NCBI RefSeq assembly: GCF_011040385.1
Contig: NZ_JAAIKB010000002.1
Coordinates: 704,764 to 768,763 of the forward strand
Length of the DNA stretch: 64,000 nt
Direction of reading: 5' to 3'
Source of the DNA: Falsiroseomonas algicola
GTDB taxonomy: Bacteria > Pseudomonadota > Alphaproteobacteria > Acetobacterales > Acetobacteraceae
Shown here: piece by piece, positions 53,046 to 61,837 of the stretch
How positions within the stretch are numbered: position 1 is the first letter of the stretch
Layout: each line of letters starts with the position of its first letter
Notes under the pieces: model-generated
The model's database searches: none
What the model saw: only the letters and a program-made list of their open reading frames with translations
Told to the model about the DNA's origin: nothing
Position numbers and translations under genes: made by a program

Positions 53046-54455
53046 TCAGACCACCGTCAGGCTCTCCCGCCGCAGCTGCACCGCCAGCGCGTCCAGCGCC
53101 CGGCCCGTGCGCTCCACCATTTCATCCACCTCATCCGCCTTCATGATCAGCGGCGGCGAGAAGGCGATGGTGTCGTTGGCCAGGCCGCGCAGGATCACGC
53201 CTTCGTTCTCGCCGAGCTTGGCGAGGCGCGGGCCGACCTTGGCGGAGGGCTCGAAGTTCTTCTTCGCGGCCTTGTCGGCGACGAGCTCGATCGCCGCCAC
53301 CATGCCGATGCCGCGGACCTCGCCGACCAGCGGATGGTTCAGGAAGCGCTCCCGCAGCTTCGCCTGCATATGGGCGCCGACCGTGTTCACATGCTCGACG
53401 ATGTTGAGCTCGTCATAGATCCGCAGCGTCTCCAGCGCGACGGCGGCGGCGACGGGGTGGCCCGAATAGGTGAAGCCGTGGCCCCAGGTGCCGATGGTGG
53501 CGGAGCCATCCGCCAGGCCCTGGAAGATGCGGTCATTGATGATGATGGCGGAGATCGGCAGGAAGCTGGCCGACAGCGCCTTGGCGCAGGTGATGATGTC
53601 CGGCGTGATGGAGTAGGTCTGGCAGCCCCAGTAGTTGCCGGTGCGGCCGAAGCCGCAGATGACCTCGTCCGCCACGAACAGCACGTCGTACTTCCGCAGC
53701 ACGGCCTGGATCTTGTCGAAGTAGGTGGCGGGCGGGACCATCACGCCGCCGGCGCCCATCACGGGTTCCGCGAAGAAGGCGGCGACCGTCTCCGGCCCCT
53801 CGCGCAGGATCGTCTCCTCGAGTTCGGTCGCGAGCCGCGTCGCGAACTCATCCTCCGACTCGCCGGGCTTGGCGCCGTGGTAGTGGTGCGGCGTCGAGAC
53901 GTGGATGAAGCGGTCGGAGACCGGCAGGTCGAACATCTTGTGGTTCGCCGGCAGGCCGGTCAGCGACCCGCTGGCGATGGTGATGCCGTGATAGGCCTTG
54001 AGGCGCGAGATGATCTTCTTCTTCTCGGGCTTGCCGATGGCGTTGTTGTAGTACCAGACCATCTTGATGGCGGTGTCGTTCGCCTCGGACCCGCTGTTGG
54101 CGTAGAAGACCTTCGACATGGCGCAGGGCGCGCGCTCGATCAGCATCTCGCTGAGGTCGATCAGCGGCTCATGCGACTTGGCCGTGAAGGCGTGGTAGAA
54201 GGGCAGCTTCTTCATCTGCTCATACGCCACTTCGGCGAGCCGATGGTTGGAGAAGCCGAGGGACGCGCACCAGAGGCCGGCCACGGCCTCGATGTACTCC
54301 TTGCCCTGGTCGTCCCACACCTTCACGCCTTCGCCGCGCGCGATGACCAGCGGGCCGTTCTTGGCGTGGGCACGGTGGTCGGTATACGGGTGCAGCACGT
54401 GCGCGATGTCGCGTTCCGCGTTGGAATTCCGGACCGGCGTGGCAGGCGGGGTCAT
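53046..54455 (-). CDS. Class III (omega) aminotransferase
   Basis: A 469-residue fold-type I, class III PLP aminotransferase. PLP Lys292 lies in CAKALSASF, Asp263 in LFVADEVICGFGRTG, and YANSGSEANDTAIKM at 118-132 binds PLP. The N-terminal HPYTDHRAH and GLWCASLGF read like omega-transaminases that use putrescine, beta-alanine or other amines with pyruvate. It would convert amines to aldehydes, in keeping with the amine oxidase and polyamine importer in the window. It diverges from the molybdoenzyme gene. Confidence 0.9.
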   Translation of the reverse strand: MTPPATPVRNSNAERDIAHVLHPYTDHRAHAKNGPLVIARGEGVKVWDDQGKEYIEAVAGLWCASLGFSNHRLAEVAYEQMKKLPFYHAFTAKSHEPLIDLSEMLIERAPCAMSKVFYANSGSEANDTAIKMVWYYNNAIGKPEKKKIISRLKAYHGITIASGSLTGLPANHKMFDLPVSDRFIHVSTPHHYHGAKPGESEDEFATRLATELEETILREGPETVAAFFAEPVMGAGGVMVPPATYFDKIQAVLRKYDVLFVADEVICGFGRTGNYWGCQTYSITPDIITCAKALSASFLPISAIIINDRIFQGLADGSATIGTWGHGFTYSGHPVAAAVALETLRIYDELNIVEHVNTVGAHMQAKLRERFLNHPLVGEVRGIGMVAAIELVADKAAKKNFEPSAKVGPRLAKLGENEGVILRGLANDTIAFSPPLIMKADEVDEMVERTGRALDALAVQLRRESLTVV

Positions 54456-54510
54456 GGGAGTGGTTCTTCCTCAACAGGCGTCGCGGGGATGCTAGAACGG
54501 CAATCGCGCC

Positions 54511-54529
54511 GCGTCATCCACCGTGACGC
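54511..54529. repeat. Inverted repeat GCGTCA-N7-TGACGC in divergent region
   Basis: A 6-bp inverted repeat with a 7-base spacer lies between the divergent starts at 54455 and 54605. The size suits a dimeric regulator, but no regulator gene is adjacent and the binding protein is unknown. Confidence 0.3.
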
Positions 54530-54604
54530 CCGCGATGGTTGCGGGCTGCCGGTCTTGGCCGCATTTTGCCCGCGACGCGCCCCCTGGGCGGCCGGAGAGT
54601 TCAC

Positions 54605-56914
54605 ATGACCGAGATCAAGCCGCACGGCTCCCATTGGGGTTCCTTCGATGCCGTGGTGGAGAATGGCCGCCTGGTGCAGGCGCGGCCCTTCGCGCGGGAT
54701 CCCTTTCCGGGGTCGCTGCTGGAATCGATGCCGGAAGCCGTGCATGGGAAGGCGCGCATCGACCGGCCCTATGTCCGCGCCGGCTGGCTGCGTGGCGAAA
54801 GGCGCGGGTCGTCCCGTGGTGGCGACGATTTCGTGCCCATGGGCTGGGACCAGGTGATCCGGCTGGTCGCGGAGGAAGCCGCGCGGGTGCGGACGGAACA
54901 CGGCCATGCCTCGATCCTCGGCGGGTCCTATGGCTGGTCCTCGGCCGGGCGCTACCACCATGCGCGGACGCAACTGCACCGCTACCTCGGCCAGGCCGGC
55001 GGCTTCACCGCGCAGGTGACGAACTACTCCTACGGCGCGGGCATGACGCTGATGCCGCATATCCTGGGGACCAACGAGGTCATCCAGGGCCCGGTCACGG
55101 ATTGGGCCAGCATCCGCAAGCATGCGAAGCTCATGCTCTGCTTCGGCGGCCTGCCGCTGAAGAACGGGCTGGTGACCTCGGGCGGCGCGGGCGGGCATGA
55201 ATATGTGCCGCTGATGAAGGCAGCCGCGGCGGCGGGCGTGCGCTTCGTCAACATCTCCCCCTTCAAGGGCGATGTCGGCGATTTCCTGGGCGCGGAATGG
55301 GTGCCGATCCGGCCGAACACCGACGCCGCCATGATGTTCGCCATGGCCCATGTGCTGATCGAGGCGGGGCGGGAGGATGCGGATTTCCTCGCGCGCTGCA
55401 CCGTCGGCTACGACCGCTTCCGGGACTATGTGCTGGGCGTCGCCGACGGCGTCGCCAAGACGCCGGAATGGGCGGCGGCCATCACGGAGGTGCCGGCCGA
55501 GACCATCCGGCGCCTGGCGCTGGAAGCCGCCGGCAGCCCCACCATGTGCACCGCCACCTGGTCCATCCAGCGCGCGGAGCACGGGGAGCAGCCCTGGTGG
55601 GCGCTCATCGCCTTCGCGGCGATGCTGGGCGGCATCGGCAAGCCGGGGCGGGGGATCGCCTTCGGCTATGGCTCCATGAACGGGATGGGGACGCCGCGGC
55701 ACGAGGTGCCCTCCGTCGCCGGCCCCGCCGTGCGCAACCCCTGCGGCGCCTATATCCCGGTCGCCCGGGTGACGGAGCTGCTGGAGCGGCCGGGCGAGAT
55801 CCTGCAATACAATGGCCGTGACCTGCTGCTGCCCGACATCCGCCTGATCTGGTGGGCCGGCGGCAATCCCTTCCACCACCACCAGGATCTGGGCCGCCTG
55901 CTGCGCGCCTGGAACCGGGCGGATACCGTCGTGGTGCAGGAACCCTGGTGGACCGCGGTCGCGCGCCACGCGGACATCGTGCTGCCGGCGACGACGACGC
56001 TGGAGCGCAACGACATCGGTTCTGCGTCGCGGGACCGCTATGTCCGCGCCATGCACCAGGCCGTGCCGCCACAGGGCCAGGCGCGGAACGATGTCGACAT
56101 CTTCGCCGACCTCGCCGATGCCGCGGGCTTCCGCGCGCAGTTCACGGAACAGCGGGATGAGGGGGCGTGGCTCCGCCACCTCTATGGCCGCTGGCGCCAG
56201 GCCTGCGCGACCCACGGGATCGAGGTGCCGGATTTCGAGCGTTTCTGGGCCGAGGGCTTCGTCGAGATCCCCGCGCCGGAACAGGACTACGTGCAGTTCG
56301 CGGAATTCGCGGCGGACCCGGAGGCCAACCCGCTCAACACCCCCTCCGGCAAGGTCGAGATCTTCTCCGAGACCGTTGCGTCCTTCGGCTATGCCGAGAC
56401 GCCGGGCCATGCGGTGTGGATGGAGCCCACGGAATACCTCGGCTCCCCGCTGGCGCAGACATTCCCGCTGCACATGCTGTCCTTCCAGCCCGCCACGCGG
56501 CTGCACGGCCAGCTGGATAGCGGCCCGGTCGCGGCGGCGGACAAGATCCAGGGGCGGGAGCCCATCCGCATGAACCCGGCCGATGCGGCGGCGCGGGGGC
56601 TGCGCGATGGGCAGGTCGTGCGCGTCTTCAACGCCCGCGGCGCCGTGGCGGCGGGGCTGCGCGTGACGGAGGAGATCAGGCCCGGCGTGGTGGCCATGGC
56701 GACGGGCGCCTGGTGGAACCCCGCCAGGCCCGGCGCGACCGACGCCGCCTGCGTCCACGGCAATGCCAATGTGCTGACGGCGGATATCGGGACCTCGCGG
56801 CTCGGCCAGGGTTCCGCCGCGCAATCCTGCCTGGTGGAGATCGAGGCCTGGCCCGGCGAGCCGCCGCCGGTGACCGTGCATGCGCCGCCTGCTGGGGCCA
56901 CCGCGCTGTCATGA
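54605..56914 (+). CDS. Molybdopterin oxidoreductase, BisC/DMSO-reductase-like
   Basis: A 769-residue molybdoenzyme of the DMSO-reductase family, type III (BisC, TorA, DorA). The Mo-ligand Ser142 is in NYSYGAG and the conserved Trp111 in GGSYGWSSAG; GGNPFHHHQDL and the C-terminal GMNPADAAARGL-like MPT-binding segment are also present. There is no Fe-S cluster motif and no Tat signal, so like biotin sulfoxide reductase it should be cytoplasmic and reduce an S- or N-oxide. Its stop overlaps the start of the DUF839-like gene. Confidence 0.9.
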   Translation: MTEIKPHGSHWGSFDAVVENGRLVQARPFARDPFPGSLLESMPEAVHGKARIDRPYVRAGWLRGERRGSSRGGDDFVPMGWDQVIRLVAEEAARVRTEHGHASILGGSYGWSSAGRYHHARTQLHRYLGQAGGFTAQVTNYSYGAGMTLMPHILGTNEVIQGPVTDWASIRKHAKLMLCFGGLPLKNGLVTSGGAGGHEYVPLMKAAAAAGVRFVNISPFKGDVGDFLGAEWVPIRPNTDAAMMFAMAHVLIEAGREDADFLARCTVGYDRFRDYVLGVADGVAKTPEWAAAITEVPAETIRRLALEAAGSPTMCTATWSIQRAEHGEQPWWALIAFAAMLGGIGKPGRGIAFGYGSMNGMGTPRHEVPSVAGPAVRNPCGAYIPVARVTELLERPGEILQYNGRDLLLPDIRLIWWAGGNPFHHHQDLGRLLRAWNRADTVVVQEPWWTAVARHADIVLPATTTLERNDIGSASRDRYVRAMHQAVPPQGQARNDVDIFADLADAAGFRAQFTEQRDEGAWLRHLYGRWRQACATHGIEVPDFERFWAEGFVEIPAPEQDYVQFAEFAADPEANPLNTPSGKVEIFSETVASFGYAETPGHAVWMEPTEYLGSPLAQTFPLHMLSFQPATRLHGQLDSGPVAAADKIQGREPIRMNPADAAARGLRDGQVVRVFNARGAVAAGLRVTEEIRPGVVAMATGAWWNPARPGATDAACVHGNANVLTADIGTSRLGQGSAAQSCLVEIEAWPGEPPPVTVHAPPAGATALS

Positions 56915-58482
56915 TCGGCCGCCGCCTGCTGCTGGCCACGCCGGCGCTGCTGAGCCTGCCGGCGGTGGCGCAGGTCACGACGCTCGACCTGCCCGCCACG
57001 GTGCTGCCGGTGCGCCCCGATGACTGGGTGGCGCCGGGCCATCGGCGGGACGTGCTGGTGCGCTGGGGCGACCGCGTGACCTTCGATGCCGCGCCCTGGG
57101 ACCCGCGCAACCCGACCGCCGATGGGGTTTCCGGCCAGTTCGGCTGGGATGCCCGGCTGGCGGGCATCGTGGCGCCGCCGATGGGCGCCGATGGCGTGGC
57201 GCGGCTGGTCGTGGCGGTGGTGCACCCGGAGGTCGATCCCGCCATGGCCTTCCCGGGCGGGCGGGACCGGCCGGCGGTGGCGGCGGCGATGTCGGGGGCC
57301 TCGCTGCTCAACCTGGAACGCCAAAGCGGGCGCTGGGTGCTGGTGGATGGCGGCTTCCAGAGCCGCCGCCTCGGCACCACCACCCTCTGCCGCATGGGCG
57401 GGCCGGTGCAGCTCGGCGGCGGCGTGGTCGGGCTGCTGGGGCCGGTCGCGGGGACGGCGACGCCCTGGGGGACGCTGCTGCTGGCGGAGCAGGACCCGGC
57501 CTCCTGGCTCGCAAGGCTGCAGGACCTGGATGCGCGGTTCCGGGATGGCCGGCATTTCGGCTGGGTGGCGGAGGTCGATCCGCTCGATCCGCAGAGCGTG
57601 CCGGTGAAGCGCGGCGCGCTGGGGCGGATCGGCGCGCAGGCGGTGGCGGCGACGGTCGCGGATGATGGCCGCGCGGTCGTGTTCCTCGCGGATGGAAGGC
57701 CGATGGGCTTCCTCTACCGCTTCGTCTCGGCGGGGAAGGCGATGGAGGGCGAGGCGCTGGAAGCCGGGCAGCTGGCCGTGGCGCGGGCGGAGGGCGAGGC
57801 GATCACCTGGCGGCCGCTGGCCGAGGGCGCGCTGCTGAACCCGGCCGGGGCCGCCGAGGCCGCGGGGGCCACGCCCTTCGACACGCCGGCGGCGCTGGCC
57901 ATGGACCCTCGGCGGCAACGCCTGCTGCTGGCCTGCCGCGCCGGCACCACGCGCGGCGAGGCGCGGGTGGATGCGCTGAACCCGCGGCCGGGCGCGCATC
58001 CGGGGCATGTCATCGAGATCACCGGCGACCCCGCCGGGGCGCGCATGGCGGCGCGAATCCTGTTCCTGGCGGGCGATGGCCCCGAGGGCGGGCGCTATGG
58101 CCGCGACATGCCGGCCAACACGGCGGTGCCGCGGAACCCCGCGACCCTGGCGGTGGACCAGCGCGGGCGATGCTGGGTCGGCACGGATCGCGCCGGGCGG
58201 CCGGGCGCGGCGCCCGACATCGCCTTCGCCTGCGACCTCGACGGACCCGGCCGGGCGGTGCCGCTGCCGATCCATGCGGCGCCGCGGGGTGGCGCCATCG
58301 GTGGCGCGGCGCCGACGCCGGAGGGCGATTCGCTGCTGCTGGTGGTGCGCACGCCGGGCGCCGAGCCCGGCGCCAGCTTCGACCGTCCGGCGACCCGCTG
58401 GCCCGCCTTCGACAACCGCCTGCCGCCGCGATCCGCGCTGCTGACCCTGACGCGCAACGCCGGTGGTTCCATCGGGGGTTGA
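56911..58482 (+). CDS. DUF839 (PhoX-like) paralogue lacking metal ligands
   Basis: A 523-residue protein with a Tat-like export signal (GRRLLLATPALLSLPAVAQ) and the overall DUF839 layout, but shorter and altered. Segments aligned to PhoX are recognisable, with key residues gone: NNCAGGNTPWGT becomes GPVAGTATPWGT (no Cys), KHEGATH becomes IGAQAVA (no Glu), and DRPEDVE becomes DTPAALA. It is unlikely to be a phosphatase. Translationally coupled (ATGA) to the molybdoenzyme and followed by an intact PhoX. Its role is unknown. Confidence 0.78.
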   Translation: MIGRRLLLATPALLSLPAVAQVTTLDLPATVLPVRPDDWVAPGHRRDVLVRWGDRVTFDAAPWDPRNPTADGVSGQFGWDARLAGIVAPPMGADGVARLVVAVVHPEVDPAMAFPGGRDRPAVAAAMSGASLLNLERQSGRWVLVDGGFQSRRLGTTTLCRMGGPVQLGGGVVGLLGPVAGTATPWGTLLLAEQDPASWLARLQDLDARFRDGRHFGWVAEVDPLDPQSVPVKRGALGRIGAQAVAATVADDGRAVVFLADGRPMGFLYRFVSAGKAMEGEALEAGQLAVARAEGEAITWRPLAEGALLNPAGAAEAAGATPFDTPAALAMDPRRQRLLLACRAGTTRGEARVDALNPRPGAHPGHVIEITGDPAGARMAARILFLAGDGPEGGRYGRDMPANTAVPRNPATLAVDQRGRCWVGTDRAGRPGAAPDIAFACDLDGPGRAVPLPIHAAPRGGAIGGAAPTPEGDSLLLVVRTPGAEPGASFDRPATRWPAFDNRLPPRSALLTLTRNAGGSIGG

Positions 58483-58515
58483 TGCTTGACGGCGCCGTGA
58501 GGGACGCGCCCCATT

Positions 58516-58533
58516 GTGACAGTTCAATGACAC
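58516..58533 (-). promoter_or_regulatory. Pho-box-like sequence (reverse orientation) before phoX copy 2
   Basis: On the minus strand the sequence reads GTGTCAT-TGAA-CTGTCAC, two heptamers each one base off the PhoB half-site CTGTCAT with the canonical 4-base spacer. It ends 16 bases before the chosen ATG of the plus-strand phosphatase gene. Orientation is opposite to a usual activating Pho box and it is very close to the start, so function is uncertain. Confidence 0.4.
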
Positions 58534-58549
58534 GATGGGGGATGCGGCC

Positions 58550-60478
58550 ATGGATGACGAGATCGAGCTCGAGGATATCGGCAGCAATCCGGCCCCCGGC
58601 CGCGCGATCGCCGAGATCATCGCCGCGCGGCTGACGCGGCGGGCCGCGCTCGGTGCCGCGGCGGCGCTGGCGGCCACGCCGGTGGCGGCGCAGCCCCTGC
58701 GGGTGCCGGAGCGCGGCGGGCCCTCCACCCTGACCTTCCCGGAACTGCGCCATCAGCTCAGCCAGAACCATGCGGTGGCGGAGGGGTATGAGGCGCAGAC
58801 CGTGATCCGCTGGGGCGACCCGGTGCTGGCGGGCGCGCCCGCCTACGACCCCATGGCGCAGACCGCGGAGGGGCAGGCCAGGCAGTTCGGCTACAACTGC
58901 GACTTCCTCGACTACTGGCCGCTGCCGGCGGGCAGCCGCAACAGCGAGCACGGGCTGCTCTGCGTGAACCACGAATACACCAACACCAACCTCATGTTCG
59001 CCGGCATCGGCGAGGGTCGCGCCGCGCGCGGCCGCACCACGGCGGCGCAGGCGGCCGTGGAGATCGAGGCGCATGGCATGAGCGTCGTCGAGGTGCGGAA
59101 GGAGAACGGCACCTGGAAGGCCGTGCCGGGCGGCGCGATGAACCGGCGCATCACCATGAACACGCCGATGCGTATCAGCGGGCCGGCGGCGGGGCATGCG
59201 CGGCTGAAGACGAATGCGGACCCGACCGGCACGCGGGTGCTCGGCACGCTGAACAATTGCGCGGGCGGCAACACGCCCTGGGGCACCGTCATCACCGCGG
59301 AGGAGAACTTCAACAACTACTTCGGCGGCGCCGCGGCGACCGCGGGCGCGGAGGCCGCCGCCTATCGCCGCTACGGCATCATCCCGGCGCCGAGCTACGC
59401 CTGGCACCGGCACTTCGAACGCTTCAACCTCGACCGCGAACCCAACGAGCCGAACCGCTTCGGCTGGGTGGTCGAATACGATCCCTATGATCCCACCAGC
59501 CTTCCCGTGAAGCGCACGGCGCTCGGCCGCATCAAGCATGAGGGCGCGACGCATGCGATCGGCAGCGACGGGCGCGTGGCCTTCTACATGGGCGATGATG
59601 AGCGCTTCGAATACCTCTACAAATTCGTCACCGCGCGCCCCTTCAATCCCAACGATCGCGCCGCCAATCGCGACCTGATGGATGAGGGCACGCTGTATGT
59701 GGCGAAGTTCGAGGCGCAGGGCCTCATGCGCTGGCTCGCGCTGACGCATGGCGAGGGGCCGCTGAATGCGGCGAATGGCTTCCACAGCCAGGCGGATGTG
59801 CTGATCGAGGCGCGGCGCGCCGCCGATCTGCTGGGCGCCACACCGATGGACCGGCCGGAGGATGTGGAGACCAACAAGGTCAATGGCCGCGTCTATGTCA
59901 TGCTCACGAACAATGCCCGCCGCACCGCGCAGCAGGCGGGTCCTGGCAACCCGCGCGCCAACAACGTCCATGGCCATGTGCTGGAGGTGATCCATCCCGG
60001 CGCCGGCACGGGCCGTGTCGATCACTCCGCCACCGAGGCGCGGTGGGAGGTGTTCATCGCGGCGGGCAAGCCTGGTGTCGATCCCGGGACGCAGTATCAC
60101 CGCGCGACGAGCGACAGCGGCTGGCTGTCCTGCCCGGACAACATCGCCTTCGACAGCAAGGGCCGCGCCTGGATCGCGACCGATGGCGGGCCGGAATTCG
60201 CGGGCATCGCGGATGGCATCTGGGCCGCGGACACCAGCGGGCATGGCCGCGCGCTGACACGCTGCTTCTACCAGGCGCCGACGGGGGCGGAGGTCTGCGG
60301 CCCCTGCTTCACGCCGGATGACCGGACGCTGTTCCTCTCGATCCAGCATCCCGGGGAGGATACGGGCAGCACCTATGAGAGCCCCTCCACCCGCTGGCCG
60401 GATTTCGAGGCGGGGCGGCCGCCGAGGCCTTCCGTGATCGCCATCGTGAAGCGCGACGGGGGCGAGATCGGCAGCTGA
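58550..60478 (+). CDS. phoX: PhoX-type alkaline phosphatase (DUF839), second copy
   Basis: A 642-residue close paralogue of the protein at 757-2757. A shorter N-region, EIELEDIGSNPAPGRAI, leads to the Tat motif RLTRRAALG, so it is periplasmic. All metal-site landmarks are intact: NHEYTNT, NNCAGGNTPWGT with the Fe-type Cys, TAEENFNNYF, GRIKHEGATH, GDDERFEYLYKF and DRPEDVE, ending in DGGEIGS. The ATG at 58550 is chosen for its GGGGGA ribosome site; 58535 is an in-frame alternative. It follows the degenerate paralogue by 67 bases and may have its own promoter. Confidence 0.92.
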   Translation: MDDEIELEDIGSNPAPGRAIAEIIAARLTRRAALGAAAALAATPVAAQPLRVPERGGPSTLTFPELRHQLSQNHAVAEGYEAQTVIRWGDPVLAGAPAYDPMAQTAEGQARQFGYNCDFLDYWPLPAGSRNSEHGLLCVNHEYTNTNLMFAGIGEGRAARGRTTAAQAAVEIEAHGMSVVEVRKENGTWKAVPGGAMNRRITMNTPMRISGPAAGHARLKTNADPTGTRVLGTLNNCAGGNTPWGTVITAEENFNNYFGGAAATAGAEAAAYRRYGIIPAPSYAWHRHFERFNLDREPNEPNRFGWVVEYDPYDPTSLPVKRTALGRIKHEGATHAIGSDGRVAFYMGDDERFEYLYKFVTARPFNPNDRAANRDLMDEGTLYVAKFEAQGLMRWLALTHGEGPLNAANGFHSQADVLIEARRAADLLGATPMDRPEDVETNKVNGRVYVMLTNNARRTAQQAGPGNPRANNVHGHVLEVIHPGAGTGRVDHSATEARWEVFIAAGKPGVDPGTQYHRATSDSGWLSCPDNIAFDSKGRAWIATDGGPEFAGIADGIWAADTSGHGRALTRCFYQAPTGAEVCGPCFTPDDRTLFLSIQHPGEDTGSTYESPSTRWPDFEAGRPPRPSVIAIVKRDGGEIGS

Positions 60479-60517
60479 ACGCGCGTTCAGGGAATGTTTT
60501 AGGAAATACTGTGACTT

Positions 60518-60657
60518 TAGTCCTTTTAGGACATTTAGCACCGTTTTCGCGCGCTGCTGGCGACGGTCCAGGGCCGGCTCGGCCCTGGTGGGTGGGGCGC
60601 GGGGAGGGCAAAGCCCTCCCTGCATCACGGGCGATGATCCAAGGAATATAGTCCTTT
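60518..60657. repeat. A/T-rich intergenic element with hairpins and 9-bp direct repeats
   Basis: TAGTCCTTT occurs at 60518-60526 and 60649-60657 as a direct repeat. Between them are two perfect hairpins: CCAGGGCCG/CGGCCCTGG with a GCT loop (60568-60588) and GGGAGGGC/GCCCTCCC with an AAA loop (60602-60620). It lies in the 197-base gap between the convergent phosphatase and receptor genes and is unlike its G+C-rich surroundings. It may be a small dispersed element; the hairpins could also terminate both transcripts. Confidence 0.45.
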
Positions 60658-60675
60658 GAATGCCCCGGGCGCAAG

Positions 60676-61674
60676 CTATTCCAGCTTGATCCCCTTCTCC
60701 CGCACCACCGCGCTCCAGCGTTCCAGGTCGCTGTCCATGACCGCGCGCAGCGCCGCGCCGTCCCCGGCCACGGGGGTGGCGCCCTGCTGGACGAAGCGGG
60801 CGCGGTTCTCGGGGTTGGCCAGCACCTTGTCGCATTCCGCCTTGATGGCGGAGACGAGGGCCGGGTCCATGCCCCGCGGCCCGAGCAGGCCGTACCAGAA
60901 GGAATAGGTGAAGTCGAAGCCCTGTTCCTTGGCGGTCGCGACGTCCGGCAGGCTCGGGATGCGGCCGCCGGTGGTGCCGATGGCGATGGCGCGGGCGCGG
61001 CCATCGGCGATGGCGCCCATCACGGTGGCGGGGGCCGCGATCAGCAGCCCGATCCGCCCGGCCAGCAGATCCGCGAAGGCCGGGCCCATGCCGCGATAGG
61101 GCACGTGCGTCATGCGGATGGCGGCGATGTCCTGCAGGTATTCGGTGTAGAGATGGGGCGAGGATCCGGCGCCCATGGAGCCGTAGAAATTGGCATCCGC
61201 CGGCTTGCCGCGGACCATGTCCACGTATTCGCGCAGCGTCCGCACCGGGGAGGCCGCGGGCACGACGAAGACGGTGGGGTAGTCCACAAGCAGGGAGACC
61301 GGCGTGAAATCCTGCCGGATGTCGAAGCCGAGATTGGGGTAGAGCGGCGGCGCGGTGGCCAGCGAATTGTCGGTCAGCAGCAGGGTCGTGCCGTCATTCG
61401 CGCTGCGGACGACGTTGGTCCAGCCGACCACGCCGCCGCCGCCGCTGCGATTGTCCACCACGAAATTGCCGCCGGTCTGCGCCGCCAGGGCCTGGGCGTA
61501 GAGGCGGGCGACGAAATCCGTGGTGCCGCCGGGCGGGTAGGTGATGACAATGCGGACCTGGCGGTTGCCGGGCCATGGATTGCCCTGGGCCGCCCCTTGC
61601 TGGGCCAAGGCGGGCGTGGCGAGCAGGGATGCCCCCAGGGGCAGGCCCGCGGCCAGCAGCGTGCGTCGTTGCAT
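60676..61674 (-). CDS. Bug/TctC-type solute receptor
   Basis: A 332-residue receptor. The signal RRTLLAAGLPLGASLLATPA is followed by Bug motifs VRIVITYPPGGTTDFVAR, VVDNRSGGGGVVG and MTHVPYRGMGPAF. The ATG at 61674 has a GGAGGA ribosome site and gives a normal length; a longer upstream reading is antisense to the MFS gene and is rejected. Transcribed alone and divergent from the MFS pump. Ligand unknown. Confidence 0.9.
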   Translation of the reverse strand: MQRRTLLAAGLPLGASLLATPALAQQGAAQGNPWPGNRQVRIVITYPPGGTTDFVARLYAQALAAQTGGNFVVDNRSGGGGVVGWTNVVRSANDGTTLLLTDNSLATAPPLYPNLGFDIRQDFTPVSLLVDYPTVFVVPAASPVRTLREYVDMVRGKPADANFYGSMGAGSSPHLYTEYLQDIAAIRMTHVPYRGMGPAFADLLAGRIGLLIAAPATVMGAIADGRARAIAIGTTGGRIPSLPDVATAKEQGFDFTYSFWYGLLGPRGMDPALVSAIKAECDKVLANPENRARFVQQGATPVAGDGAALRAVMDSDLERWSAVVREKGIKLE

Positions 61675-61837
61675 GGGTTTTCCTCCCGTGGCGCCGGATG
61701 GGTCCGGTCTCACGAAAGGGAATCCTATCGCAGGCTTAACCCGCGCGTCACCCGTGGCACGGAACGCGCCGGCCGCGCGGGCTTTCACCCGCCTCCGGCT
61801 TCCGATAGCCATGGCGGGCCGCTCCAAAGGAATCGTG

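Noticed and set aside
54452..60835. Very long minus-strand frames across the molybdoenzyme and phosphatase region
   Set aside because: Antisense to clear families; His/Arg/Gly-rich shadows caused by high third-position G+C.
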